Assembly: GCA_965202795.1 (NCBI GenBank)
Contig: OZ241848.1
Coordinates: forward strand, 496,001-560,000
Length of the DNA stretch: 64,000 nucleotides
Source: JACOND01 sp965202795
GTDB taxonomy: Bacteria > Bdellovibrionota > Bdellovibrionia > Bdellovibrionales > UBA1609
Reading direction: 5' to 3'
Below, piece after piece: positions 1-8,912 of the stretch (position 1 is its first letter; every line of letters begins with the position of its first letter). Under the pieces are notes generated by a model. That model searched no databases. It was not told the DNA's origin and saw nothing but the letters and a program-made list of their open reading frames with translations. The position numbers and the translations under genes were made by a program.

Positions 1-2
1 TT

Positions 3-692
3 GCCGCCAAATACGGCAAAAAGCTTTCCCTTAAGGGCTTGGAGACGGCGGTTTTGTGCTTTTCCCCCGCCGCTGCCAGAAAGCTTGCAGAGCAGATCCC
101 CGGCGAGCGGGTTCGCGCTTTGGGCGCCTGTTTTGACATTTACAGAGACTGCGGCGCGGCAGTGGTCAGCCAGTTTGGAGCCGGGGCGCCGGCTGCTGTC
201 ATGCAGCTGGAGCATTTAAAGGCTCTGGGGATGAAGAGGTTTTTTTCCCTGGGATCGGCGGGGGCCATCTCCCCGAAGCTAAAGCTGTTTCAGGGGGTTT
301 TTATTGAGGCGGCTTACAGCAGCGAGGGCTGCTCCCGCCATTACGGCGCGGCCTCTCATTCCCCATCCCCCCTGATAAAAAGCCCCTGTTTAAAGGAAGG
401 GAGGCTGCTGGCGGCGCGGATGAATTTTCTGCCGGCCCGCAGCTGGACAACTGACGCGCCTTACAGAGGGACAAAGCGGCAGATTGAAAACCGCCGCGCG
501 CAAGGGGCTGTCTGCGCGGAGATGGAGGCGGCGGCCCTGATGAGCGCGGGGGCTTATCACTCTCTGCCTGTGTTTTGCCTGGCGGTGATCTCAGATATAA
601 TAAGCGGGGGCCAATGGCATCCGCATTTTTCCAGCCGCGAATTGGGCGCGAGCATGCTCTCCGCTTTGAAACAGCTCCTGCAGCTTGATTAA
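3..692 (+). CDS. Nucleoside phosphorylase family protein (5' end cut by window)
   Basis: The reading frame is open from base 3, so the gene starts before the window; the TTG at 39 is internal. The family splits nucleosides with phosphate to give a base and ribose-1-phosphate in purine or pyrimidine salvage. A glycine-rich phosphate-binding turn (LGSAGAI) sits near the middle. The C-terminal half has the EMEAAA signature, whose Met-Glu contacts ribose in uridine/purine phosphorylases, followed by a VISD segment. About 230 residues are visible, close to the usual 240-260. Uridine phosphorylase and other PNP-superfamily members cannot be separated by eye. A terminator follows at 727-763. Confidence 0.8.
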   Translation, partial: AAKYGKKLSLKGLETAVLCFSPAAARKLAEQIPGERVRALGACFDIYRDCGAAVVSQFGAGAPAAVMQLEHLKALGMKRFFSLGSAGAISPKLKLFQGVFIEAAYSSEGCSRHYGAASHSPSPLIKSPCLKEGRLLAARMNFLPARSWTTDAPYRGTKRQIENRRAQGAVCAEMEAAALMSAGAYHSLPVFCLAVISDIISGGQWHPHFSSRELGASMLSALKQLLQLD

Positions 693-726
693 TGTCCTGC
701 AAGATGCTTTTATAAACCCATGGAGG

Positions 727-763
727 AAAAAAGCCGCGGCGGGCCGGGCCGCTGCGGCTTTTT
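727..763 (+). terminator. Rho-independent terminator after the phosphorylase gene
   Basis: AAAAAGCCGC and GCGGCTTTTT form a perfect 10-bp stem around a GC-rich loop, ending in a T run. It lies inside a longer open frame that begins at 720, which argues that the downstream helicase starts later, at 870. Confidence 0.8.
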
Positions 764-869
764 AAGAGGCTATAAAAAAACTTGTTTTTTTTCAGGACCT
801 AAGTCTGTCTCGCTGCTGCAGCGCCAGGCAAAAAGCGGCCGCGATAACCCTCCCCATAAACCTCATGAC

Positions 870-3800
870 ATGCCAAACCCGTCTGATTTGACTTTTGTCA
901 CCAACGAGGATGGCCAAAGCCTGCTGGAAAGGTTTAAGGTCTTGATCCGGGACACAGAGCGCTTTGACGCTCTTTCGGGGTATTTTTACAGCAGCGGCTT
1001 TCACGCTCTTTGCAGGTCTTTGGAGAAAACAAAGCGAATCCGCATCCTGATTGGAATCGGCTCTGATAAAGAAACCGCGGGCTGGATAGAATCCGCCCGG
1101 CAGCTGGAGCTGGATTTTTCCCATGCGGAGGCGCAGCAGCGGTTTTCCCAAAAGCTGGTTCATGAGATGGACCGATCCCGCGACGCCAAAGAGGTTTATG
1201 AGGGGGCGCTTAAGTTTATGGAGTGGCTGAAATCAGGAAAGCTGGAAATCAGGGCTTATCCCAGCCGCCGCCTTCATGCCAAGCTTTATATCATGTCTTT
1301 TTCTGAGGGGGACCGGGACCGGGGCCGGGTCATCACAGGCTCCAGCAATTTCACAAGGGCCGGCTTGATTGACAATCTGGAGTTTAATGTGGAGCTGAAA
1401 AACCCCTCTGATTATGAGTTTGCCCTTCAAAAATTTAATGAGCTGTGGGAGGGCGCTGCAGATCTTAAAGAGACCTATCTGGAAACCGCCCGCAGCAAAA
1501 CCTGGCTGAACGACACAGTCACCCCTTATGAGCTTTACCTGAAGTTTTTGTATGAGCATTTTAAAGAGGACTTAAAATCCGCTGATGAATCCCCTTTCCA
1601 ATACATGCCGCGGGATTTTAAGCGGCTGGAGTATCAAACTCAGGCGGTTCAGAGCGCGAAAAGAATTTTAGAGGAACACGGCGGGGTTTTTCTTTCTGAT
1701 GTGGTGGGTCTTGGGAAAACCTATATGTCCGCCATGCTGGCCGGAAGGCTGGACGGGAGAAGCCTGGTCCTGGCGCCGCCCTTTCTTTTAGATGAATCCA
1801 ATCCCGGCTCATGGAAAAATGTTTTTTCAGACTTTCGGGTTCCGGCGGATTTTGCATCCATTGGCCAGCTGGAAAAAACTGTCTCCCGCGGGGCCGGCAA
1901 ATACCGGAATGTTTTTATAGACGAGGCTCACCGCTTCAGAAGGGAGGACAACATCACTTATGAAAATCTGGCCCGGATTTGCCGGGGGAAAAAAGTCATC
2001 CTGGCAACGGCCACGCCATTTAACAACGCGCCTGAGGATATTTTAAGCCAGATCAAGCTGTTTCAGCCGGGGAAAAACAGCTCGATCCCCAATGTTCCGG
2101 ATCTTGACCGGTTTTTCGGGGATCTGAAAAGGCGGCAAAAAAAGCTGAGCAAAACAGAAAACCATGCGGAGTATATGCGGGCAGCGGGAGAGGGCGCCAA
2201 AAAAATCCGGGAATCTGTTTTAAAATATCTTATGGTCCGGCGGACGCGGACGGAGATTGAAAAATACTTTGCCGAAGACTTAAAGGCTCAAAATGTGAAA
2301 TTCCCTGAAGTAAAAGCCCCGGCGCCTGTTTATTACCAGTTTAACAAAGAGGAAAGCGCGGTTTTTTATAAAACCGCCCGGCTTGTCAGCGAAAAATTCA
2401 AATACGCCCGGTATATGCCTCTCACTTACTATAAAAACCGGGAGCAGCTGGACCTCCAGTCTCAAAAAAACCTTGGGGGGTTTATGAGGATTTTGCTTGT
2501 AAAGAGGCTGGAGAGCAGCTTTCACGCCTTCCGAAACTCAATCAGCCGGTTTATCCAGTCTTATGAGCGGTTTTTAGAAGAGTTTGGGCGGGGGCATGTG
2601 TATGTCAGCAAAGATTACTCAAACCAAATCTTTGAGCTTTTAAGCAATGATGATGAGGAGCATGTCCAAAAGCTGATTGATGAAGGCCGGGCGAAAAAAT
2701 ACCCCTCTGAGGATTTTTCAAAAGATTTGGAGAAAGACTTAAAAAGCGACCTTGAGGTTTTGCGGGAGATAAAATCCCTTTGGGGCGGGATCAGCCGCGA
2801 TCCAAAACTGCTGGCCTTTGCGGATATGCTCTCTCCGCCTTCTTCAGATCCTGCGGCCGCTGGCGCGCCGGAGGCTTTTCGGCCGTCCGCGCTGAGCCAA
2901 AGCAAAAACCTGATTGTGTTTACAGAATCCAAAGAGACAGCCGAGTATCTTGGAAGAGAGCTGAGCGGGAGGTTTCCCAATGAGGTTTTGGTTTTTACCG
3001 GCTCTTCCAGCGCTCGCGTCCGGGACCGCATCATCCAAAACTTTGATCCCAGAGCCTCTAATCCAAAAGATGACTGCCGGATATTGATTGCGACGGATGT
3101 TTTGTCGGAGGGGGTGAATCTTCACCGCTCCAATGTGATTGTGAATTATGACCTGCCCTGGAATCCCACCCGCCTTATGCAGAGGGCGGGCCGGATCAAC
3201 CGCGTGGACACAGAATTTCAGGAAATCCGCGCCTTTAATTTTTTCCCCACGGAGCAGTCCAATGACATTATCAGGCTGGAGGAAACCGCCAAAACAAAAA
3301 TTGAGGCTTTTATCAATATGCTGGGGACAGACGCCTGGCTGTTGACAGAAGAGGAGGAGCCAAAAAGCCACAGGCTGTTTGGCAGGCTTGGCTCCAAAAA
3401 AGCCATTTTCGGAGAGGATGAGGGGGCGGAAAGCGAGCTGAAATATTTAAAAATCATAAGGGACATCCGGGACAAAGACCCCGATCTGTTCAGCAAAATC
3501 AAACAGCTCCCAAAAAAAGCCCGGACAGCCAAGGCTTATGCGGGGGCGGAGAGCCGGCTTTTGACTTATTTCAGAAGGGGAAAGCTCAACAAGTTTTGCA
3601 TCGCCAGCGGCGGCAGCGAGGCGGGAGAGCTGGATTTTATGGCTTCCGCAAAGCTTTTGGAGTCGGAAAAAACTGTCCCAAGAAAGCCGCTGCCCGGGGA
3701 TTTTTTTGCCCTGCTGGACCGGAACAAAACAAAATTTCTCTCCCTCACTTCAGAAGATGAAAAGCTTTTTTCCGCTGGCCGCTCAGGCAGAGACAGCGCC

Positions 3801-4148
3801 TCAGAGCTGCGCAAAATTTTAACAGTCATTCAAAAAGATATGAGGCAGCTCACAGAAGATCAGGAGGATTATCTCAAAACAGTCATAAGCCGCCTGCAAG
3901 CCGGGGCTTTAAATAAATATACAGCGAAAACCGCCCTCAAGGCTCTTGAGAAAGAGCTGCGGGCTTCCTCCGGCCAGCCGCAGCCTTTGAAAATACTGGG
4001 TATTTTGCAGGCGCATATCTCTGATGATTTGTTGAAAAAGCATGCCTCAGAGCGCTCGGCCGCGCCCGCCCGCCCCCGCGAGGTGATTCTCTCAGAATAT
4101 TTGATTGGAAAGCGCAATCCAGCGGCAAAAGCTTATATTTCAAATTAA
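870..4148 (+). CDS. PLD-family nuclease / SNF2-like helicase fusion, probable defence protein
   Basis: A protein of 1092 residues. The N-terminal ~230 residues are a phospholipase-D-like nuclease domain with an HxK motif (H136, K138) followed by a GSSNFT segment. A superfamily 2 helicase core follows: Walker A GLGKT at 280-284, DEAH at 351-354, TATPFNN shortly after, and a C-terminal lobe with QRAGRINR from 771. I place the start at ATG 870 because the open frame from 720 runs through the 727-763 terminator. The next gene, an adenine methylase, begins 31 bases downstream. PLD-helicase plus methylase pairs are known in restriction and anti-phage loci; DrmC of DISARM is a separate PLD protein, whereas here the domains are fused. 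The exact system name is not established by sequence alone. Confidence 0.8.
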   Translation: MPNPSDLTFVTNEDGQSLLERFKVLIRDTERFDALSGYFYSSGFHALCRSLEKTKRIRILIGIGSDKETAGWIESARQLELDFSHAEAQQRFSQKLVHEMDRSRDAKEVYEGALKFMEWLKSGKLEIRAYPSRRLHAKLYIMSFSEGDRDRGRVITGSSNFTRAGLIDNLEFNVELKNPSDYEFALQKFNELWEGAADLKETYLETARSKTWLNDTVTPYELYLKFLYEHFKEDLKSADESPFQYMPRDFKRLEYQTQAVQSAKRILEEHGGVFLSDVVGLGKTYMSAMLAGRLDGRSLVLAPPFLLDESNPGSWKNVFSDFRVPADFASIGQLEKTVSRGAGKYRNVFIDEAHRFRREDNITYENLARICRGKKVILATATPFNNAPEDILSQIKLFQPGKNSSIPNVPDLDRFFGDLKRRQKKLSKTENHAEYMRAAGEGAKKIRESVLKYLMVRRTRTEIEKYFAEDLKAQNVKFPEVKAPAPVYYQFNKEESAVFYKTARLVSEKFKYARYMPLTYYKNREQLDLQSQKNLGGFMRILLVKRLESSFHAFRNSISRFIQSYERFLEEFGRGHVYVSKDYSNQIFELLSNDDEEHVQKLIDEGRAKKYPSEDFSKDLEKDLKSDLEVLREIKSLWGGISRDPKLLAFADMLSPPSSDPAAAGAPEAFRPSALSQSKNLIVFTESKETAEYLGRELSGRFPNEVLVFTGSSSARVRDRIIQNFDPRASNPKDDCRILIATDVLSEGVNLHRSNVIVNYDLPWNPTRLMQRAGRINRVDTEFQEIRAFNFFPTEQSNDIIRLEETAKTKIEAFINMLGTDAWLLTEEEEPKSHRLFGRLGSKKAIFGEDEGAESELKYLKIIRDIRDKDPDLFSKIKQLPKKARTAKAYAGAESRLLTYFRRGKLNKFCIASGGSEAGELDFMASAKLLESEKTVPRKPLPGDFFALLDRNKTKFLSLTSEDEKLFSAGRSGRDSASELRKILTVIQKDMRQLTEDQEDYLKTVISRLQAGALNKYTAKTALKALEKELRASSGQPQPLKILGILQAHISDDLLKKHASERSAAPARPREVILSEYLIGKRNPAAKAYISN

Positions 4149-4178
4149 ACTGGAGCAAAAAAACCAAGAGGCGAAAAA

Positions 4179-7100
4179 ATGACAAAAGATCAGGCAAAAA
4201 AACTGGTTAAAGATGTTTTTGAACAGCCCTTTGACAAAGGGAGGTTTTGCGTTTTTGTTAAAAATCTCCTCAATCAAATGGACGGGGGGAAGGCTTTTTC
4301 AGAGCCTCTTTCGGGGCCGTATATTTCTGAGGGCTTTCGGGATTCTGTCAGGTCTTTGGATCGGGCGGGGCAGTATAAAGCTCTCAATGCCGCCGGGCGG
4401 GAGGAAATCATTGACATTCTGATTGTCCATTTAAAAAAAGATGCCTCTTTAAAAAGAGCCAGAACAGCCCAGAGAAACTATATTGCAAAATATCTTAAAA
4501 GCGACCGCGGCGGGCAATTCAAAGACGGAGCTTTGGCCGCTTTTGTCTCTCCCGATGGAAGGGACTGGCGGTTTTCCCTTATTCAGATAGATTATAAGTT
4601 TGATAAAACCGGAAAGGTGAAGGATGTTTTAACCCCCGCCCGCCGCTATTCTTTTCTTGTGGGGGAGAGCGAAAGCAGCCGCGCGGCGCAGCAGCGCTTT
4701 GTCCCCTTTTTGCGGGAGGACAATAAAAACCCGGCATTAAAAGATTTGGAGGAGGCTTTTTCTGTTGAAAAAGTGACCAAAGAGTTTTTTGAACAATACC
4801 GGCGGCTTTTTCTTAAGCTTAAAGCCGCTTTGGATGCAATCATCGCGAAAGACAAAAAAATCAGGGAGGATTTTGCAGGCAAAGGGGTCAAGTCCAATGA
4901 TTTTTCCAAAAAGCTTTTGGGCCAGATTGTGTTCCTGTATTTTCTCCAGAAAAAAGGCTGGTTTGGCGTAAGGAGAGGGGAGGAATGGGGTTCTGGCTCA
5001 AAGCATTTTTTGCGGGAGGAGCTGTTTGACCGAAGGGATGAAATTTACAGCGGCCAGGGAGCCGGAAGCTCCAGGAATTTTTTTAACGACATTCTGGAGC
5101 CTTTGTTTTATGAGGCTTTAGGCAGAGAGCATTCAGACGATTATTACAGCCGGTTTGACTGCCGGATGCCTTTTCTGAATGGAGGGCTGTTTGAGCCTTT
5201 GCGCAGCTATGACTGGGTGAATACGGATATTCTGCTGCCAGACAGCCTTTTTTCCAACACAAACCAGACAAAAGAGGGGGGCGCAGGCGATGGGATACTG
5301 GATGTTTTTGATCTCTACAATTTTACAGTCAATGAGGATGAGCCTTTGGAAAAGGAAGTGGCCGTAGATCCGGAAATGCTGGGCAAAGTGTTTGAGAATC
5401 TTTTGGAAATCCAGGACCGAAAATCCAGGGGAACTTATTACACCCCGCGCGAGATTGTCCACTACATGTGCCGGGAGAGCCTGATAAATTACTTGTTTTC
5501 CGCTGTGTCAGAAGGCCCCGCAGGCGCCTCCGCGCAAAAAGAGAGCCGGAAATCAGCTCTGCAGGCTGCTGTCAAAAACGGGGAAGCCAAAAACCCGGCC
5601 TCTGGAGAGCGTCAAACAAATCCCTTAATCAGCAAATCGGATATTGAGGCATTTATCAGGCTGGGGGATTCATCTGTGGAGCATGACACTGTTTATCAAA
5701 AAAAAGCCGGCGCCGGCCAAACGGGAGGCAGATACGCCGAGGCCAGGCTGCCGGACAAGGTCCGGGAGCATGCCGTTTTGATAGACAAAAAGCTGGCTGA
5801 TGTCAGGGTATGCGATCCGGCGGTCGGATCGGGCGCTTTCCCTGTGGGGATGATGAACGAGATTGTCCGCGCGCGATCAGCCCTTACTCCCTTTTTCTCC
5901 TCAAACTCTCCCGTCAGAGCCTGCCGGACCCCGTATCATTTTAAGCGCCATGCCATTGAGCGCTCTCTTTACGGCGCGGATATTGACGCGAGCGCCATAG
6001 AGATTGCCAAGCTCCGGCTTTGGCTTTCCCTTGTGGTGGATGAAGAGGACCGGAGCAGAGTCCAGCCGCTCCCCAACCTGGACTTCAAAATGATTTGCGG
6101 CAATTCTCTTTTGGGATTAAGCAAAGATGACGGCTCTGGGACAAAAGACGCTTTTTATGAGGCGAATATAACAGAGCTTCACAAAAAAAAGAGCCTTTAT
6201 TTTAATGAGACCTCTCCTTCAAAAAAACAAAAATACAAAGCAGAGATTGAGAGGCTTATCAGCGCGATATGCGTTCATTCCATTAAGGGAAACAGGGGAA
6301 AAGGGGAAATTAAAAAAATCTTTGATTTTGAAATTTATTTCTCTGAAATTTTTATGGAAAAGCGCGGCTTTGATGTCGTCATCGCCAACCCGCCTTATGT
6401 AGAGCATAAAAAACTTAAAAAAATAAGCGGTTTCTTAAAATCTTATAAAGCTTATTCAGGAACAGCTGATTTATATGTTTATTTTTATGAAAAAGGGCTG
6501 GATATTTTAAACAAAAAAGGGGTTCTGGCTTATATCTCCTCAAACAAATTCATCAAAACAAGTTACGGGGCAAACCTAAGGGCGCTGCTTTCCAAACTCA
6601 AAATTCATGCAATCATTGATTTTTCAAAAGCCCATGTTTTTGACGCGCTGGTTTCCAGCTGCATTCTTATTATTTCCAAATGCAGGCCAAAAAATGATAT
6701 AGCTTTTGCGGCGCCGGATAAAACTTTTTCAGGAAACTTGTCTGGGTTTGTTTATGACAATCATATAAAAATTCTCTCTTCGTCTTTAAATAAAAATATT
6801 TGGATTCTTAAAACAAAGGCAAAAACAGATTTGAAAAACAAAATTGAAAGAGGCGCTGAAAAGCTAGGCGGCATTGCGGGAGTAAATATTTTTAGAGGAG
6901 TCACAACAGGATATAACAAAGCCTTTATTATTGAAAAAGAGGCTAAAGAAAAAATCATCAAATTGAACCCGTCTGGCAAGAAAATTATCAAGCCTCTTTT
7001 GCAAGGCAGAAATATCAAGAAATGGAATTATGAAAACAGCCGAAAATTTTTAATTTTTACAAGAAAAGGAACAGAAATAGAAAATTACCCTGAAATAGAG

Positions 7101-7652
7101 AAACATCTTTTTCAATTTAAGAAAAGCCTGACTCCCGGCCCTGGCGGGCGGTCGCCTGGATCGTATAAGTGGCATGAGATACAGGCCAATACCGCTTATT
7201 GGAATGAATTTGAAAAGCCAAAAATTATCTGGGGACTGACTGCTGATAAATGGGCTTTTGCATGGGACAGGGAAAAATATTTTTTGCCAAGCAATGGGTA
7301 TATTTTAACTTCTGAGAAACTTCATCTTAAATATATATTGGCTGTTATGAACAGCAACCTGATGGAATTTTATTTTTCATTTATAGGCATTATGACAGCA
7401 GGGGGGGCGTTTACTTTAAAACATGAAACTGTTGCTGCTTTTCCTGTAAAACCTGCATTGGATCAAGAGCAGCAGCCTTTAATTGATCGTGTTGATAAGA
7501 TTCTTGCAATTGTAAAAACAGAGGGTTATCTCCAAAATCCAGCAAAACAGGCCAAAGTCCGGGAATATGAAAAACAGATCGATCAGCTTGTTTACAAGCT
7601 TTACAGCTGCGCCCCCGAAGAAATAAAAATCATAGAGAAGGAAATAAAATAA
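4179..7652 (+). CDS. Eco57I-like N6-adenine DNA methyltransferase (type IIG/BREX-like methylase)
   Basis: A protein of 1157 residues. The central gamma-class methyltransferase domain has TYYTP (419-423), the SAM-binding DPAVGSG loop (546-552), the YGADIDASAIEIA segment and catalytic NPPY (737-740). The last ~300 residues resemble a TaqI-like target-recognition domain, with base composition noticeably more AT-rich than the N-terminal half. The N-terminal 400 residues are helical and show no PD-(D/E)XK motif I can identify, so cleavage may be supplied by the upstream PLD-helicase. The spacing of 31 bases suggests one operon. Expected product is N6-methyladenine at a specific site, marking self DNA. 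Confidence 0.82.
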   Translation: MTKDQAKKLVKDVFEQPFDKGRFCVFVKNLLNQMDGGKAFSEPLSGPYISEGFRDSVRSLDRAGQYKALNAAGREEIIDILIVHLKKDASLKRARTAQRNYIAKYLKSDRGGQFKDGALAAFVSPDGRDWRFSLIQIDYKFDKTGKVKDVLTPARRYSFLVGESESSRAAQQRFVPFLREDNKNPALKDLEEAFSVEKVTKEFFEQYRRLFLKLKAALDAIIAKDKKIREDFAGKGVKSNDFSKKLLGQIVFLYFLQKKGWFGVRRGEEWGSGSKHFLREELFDRRDEIYSGQGAGSSRNFFNDILEPLFYEALGREHSDDYYSRFDCRMPFLNGGLFEPLRSYDWVNTDILLPDSLFSNTNQTKEGGAGDGILDVFDLYNFTVNEDEPLEKEVAVDPEMLGKVFENLLEIQDRKSRGTYYTPREIVHYMCRESLINYLFSAVSEGPAGASAQKESRKSALQAAVKNGEAKNPASGERQTNPLISKSDIEAFIRLGDSSVEHDTVYQKKAGAGQTGGRYAEARLPDKVREHAVLIDKKLADVRVCDPAVGSGAFPVGMMNEIVRARSALTPFFSSNSPVRACRTPYHFKRHAIERSLYGADIDASAIEIAKLRLWLSLVVDEEDRSRVQPLPNLDFKMICGNSLLGLSKDDGSGTKDAFYEANITELHKKKSLYFNETSPSKKQKYKAEIERLISAICVHSIKGNRGKGEIKKIFDFEIYFSEIFMEKRGFDVVIANPPYVEHKKLKKISGFLKSYKAYSGTADLYVYFYEKGLDILNKKGVLAYISSNKFIKTSYGANLRALLSKLKIHAIIDFSKAHVFDALVSSCILIISKCRPKNDIAFAAPDKTFSGNLSGFVYDNHIKILSSSLNKNIWILKTKAKTDLKNKIERGAEKLGGIAGVNIFRGVTTGYNKAFIIEKEAKEKIIKLNPSGKKIIKPLLQGRNIKKWNYENSRKFLIFTRKGTEIENYPEIEKHLFQFKKSLTPGPGGRSPGSYKWHEIQANTAYWNEFEKPKIIWGLTADKWAFAWDREKYFLPSNGYILTSEKLHLKYILAVMNSNLMEFYFSFIGIMTAGGAFTLKHETVAAFPVKPALDQEQQPLIDRVDKILAIVKTEGYLQNPAKQAKVREYEKQIDQLVYKLYSCAPEEIKIIEKEIK

Positions 7653-7674
7653 ACTGTCAATAAAGGAGATATTT

Positions 7675-7935
7675 ATGAAATATGAAAACCGCAATTTATT
7701 GCTGAGCATCCATGTTGAATATGCAATATACAAGCCCTTAAATCCGCTCAAAAAACCGGCGCATCTTCTGATTTCATTTTTAATGAGCGTATATTGTTTT
7801 TGTGTCCCGCTTCATCTTTGCCTCAAACAAATAATTTTTTTTGATAATTTTTCAAGCTGGCGATGGCTTCTTGGGCGATTTCCGGCGCGATTTCATATCC
7901 CAGGCTGTTTCTCCGCAAATCCGCCGCTGCTTTGA
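7675..7935 (+). CDS. Small hypothetical ORF after the methylase, possibly a gene remnant
   Basis: An 86-codon frame preceded by an excellent ribosome-binding site (AAAGGAGAT, six bases before ATG), 22 bases after the methylase stop. Only the first ~50 codons are independent; the rest overlaps antisense to the convergent methyltransferase. Residues 27-50 are hydrophobic. I recognise no family. The strong start and abrupt run into another gene suggest either a genuine small membrane peptide or the 5' stub of a third operon gene lost by deletion. Confidence 0.35.
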   Translation: MKYENRNLLLSIHVEYAIYKPLNPLKKPAHLLISFLMSVYCFCVPLHLCLKQIIFFDNFSSWRWLLGRFPARFHIPGCFSANPPLL

Positions 7936-8647
7936 CGGCTGTCCCGCTGCCCAGAAAAGGATCCAAAACAGTCTCGCTGACATAAGAAAAAGCCTTAATA
8001 ATCCTGTAAGGCAGCTCATAAGGAAAAGGCGCGACATGGGAGCGCCTGTCTCCGCTGCCCTCCGGCTTCATCTTCCATACATCGGTATTCTTGACGCTCA
8101 GCCAAAACTCTTTATCAAGCCTGGAGTCTTCTTTTTGCTGTTTTGTCAAATGGCTGTATTTGCTGAACCCTTTTTTTTCCGGCTTGTTAAACTCCAAAAT
8201 AAACTCATGCATGTTGTTGATTAAAATCCCTCCCGGATAAGGGTAAGTCCCAAAGTGAGCTTTCACTCCGTTTGTTTTATGCCAAACAATATCCCTTTTA
8301 AAAATAAAGCCGGTTTGCTCCATAACATCTATTGTCCGCCCGGCCAGGTTTAAAGTTTTAAACCCCTTTTCCTCTCTCACAGGCAGATTCATTATATTTA
8401 TAAAAGCTTTTCTCCCAGGCTGGAGGACTCTAAAAACCTCTTTCCAAACCTCTCTGGTTTTTTCAAACCACTCATCAAGATCATGAATATTGCCCAAGTC
8501 GCCCCGAACAGGCTTTCTTGCATACATTTTGGCGTTAAAATAAGGCGGGGAGGTGAGCATTAAATGAACAGAATTGTCTTTTATATCCCGCATGCGGGCA
8601 GCGTCTTTTATATAAATTTTATGCAGAGAGCCGTTAAGCCTCAACAA
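7823..8647 (-). CDS. Beta-class DNA methyltransferase (TSPPY type), catalytic part of a frameshifted gene
   Basis: An open frame of 274 residues from a TTG. The catalytic motif TSPPY lies at 32-36, and the SAM-binding motif DPFLGSGT lies near residue 235, the order of beta-type methyltransferases. TSPPY is most often seen in N4-cytosine enzymes, though some N6-adenine enzymes also carry it. The frame stays open upstream of the TTG to a TAG at 8729-8731 created by a 13-bp tandem duplication. Removing one repeat copy would fuse it to the helix-turn-helix ORF that starts at 8885. It converges on the Eco57I-like methylase operon and probably belongs to the same accessory island. Confidence 0.75.
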   Translation of the reverse strand: MLRLNGSLHKIYIKDAARMRDIKDNSVHLMLTSPPYFNAKMYARKPVRGDLGNIHDLDEWFEKTREVWKEVFRVLQPGRKAFINIMNLPVREEKGFKTLNLAGRTIDVMEQTGFIFKRDIVWHKTNGVKAHFGTYPYPGGILINNMHEFILEFNKPEKKGFSKYSHLTKQQKEDSRLDKEFWLSVKNTDVWKMKPEGSGDRRSHVAPFPYELPYRIIKAFSYVSETVLDPFLGSGTAVKAAADLRRNSLGYEIAPEIAQEAIASLKNYQKKLFV

Positions 8648-8705
8648 GGCTGCTTTTCCGGCCCTTTGGATTTTGCGCGGCTTGATTGTTTCAGGACTGG
8701 TTTTT

Positions 8706-8885
8706 TCATACTCTTTTAAGTCCCTCAGCTAAGTCCCTCAGCTTAAATCTTTTCTGGCCGCCGGCAGAGATCATGCTTTTAATCCGCCTCTCTTTAACCA
8801 GGCTGAGCAAGACTCTGACAGTGATCCCCAAATATTTTGCCGTCTCTGTTGAAGACAAATATTTTCTTTCTTTATAATCATTCAT
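8706..8885 (-). pseudogene. Excisionase/MerR-like helix-turn-helix N-terminus detached from the methyltransferase
   Basis: ATG at 8885 opens a 59-codon frame reading MNDYKERKYLSSTETAKYLG and so on, a typical HTH_17 DNA-binding fold (STxETAKYLGI, then a basic wing). It ends at TGA 8708-8706, just after the 13-bp repeat changes frame. Counting one repeat copy instead of two gives a single ORF of 349 codons joining this HTH to the TSPPY methyltransferase, an architecture known for stand-alone methylases. I infer a frameshifted, possibly phase-variable gene. Confidence 0.7.
8717..8742. repeat. 13-bp perfect tandem duplication that breaks the HTH-methyltransferase frame
   Basis: TAAGTCCCTCAGC occurs twice without a gap (8717-8729 and 8730-8742). 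Thirteen is not a multiple of three, so one copy gives a continuous fused ORF and two copies give a stop (TAG at 8731-8729 on the minus strand) in the methylase frame. Confidence 0.9.
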
Positions 8886-8912
8886 AAGCTGCTCAGCCTT
8901 CGTTTTTGTTTA

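Noticed and set aside
720..869. N-terminal extension of the PLD-helicase from ATG 720
   Set aside because: The segment contains the perfect terminator hairpin at 727-763 and has low-complexity composition; the protein family begins naturally at ATG 870.
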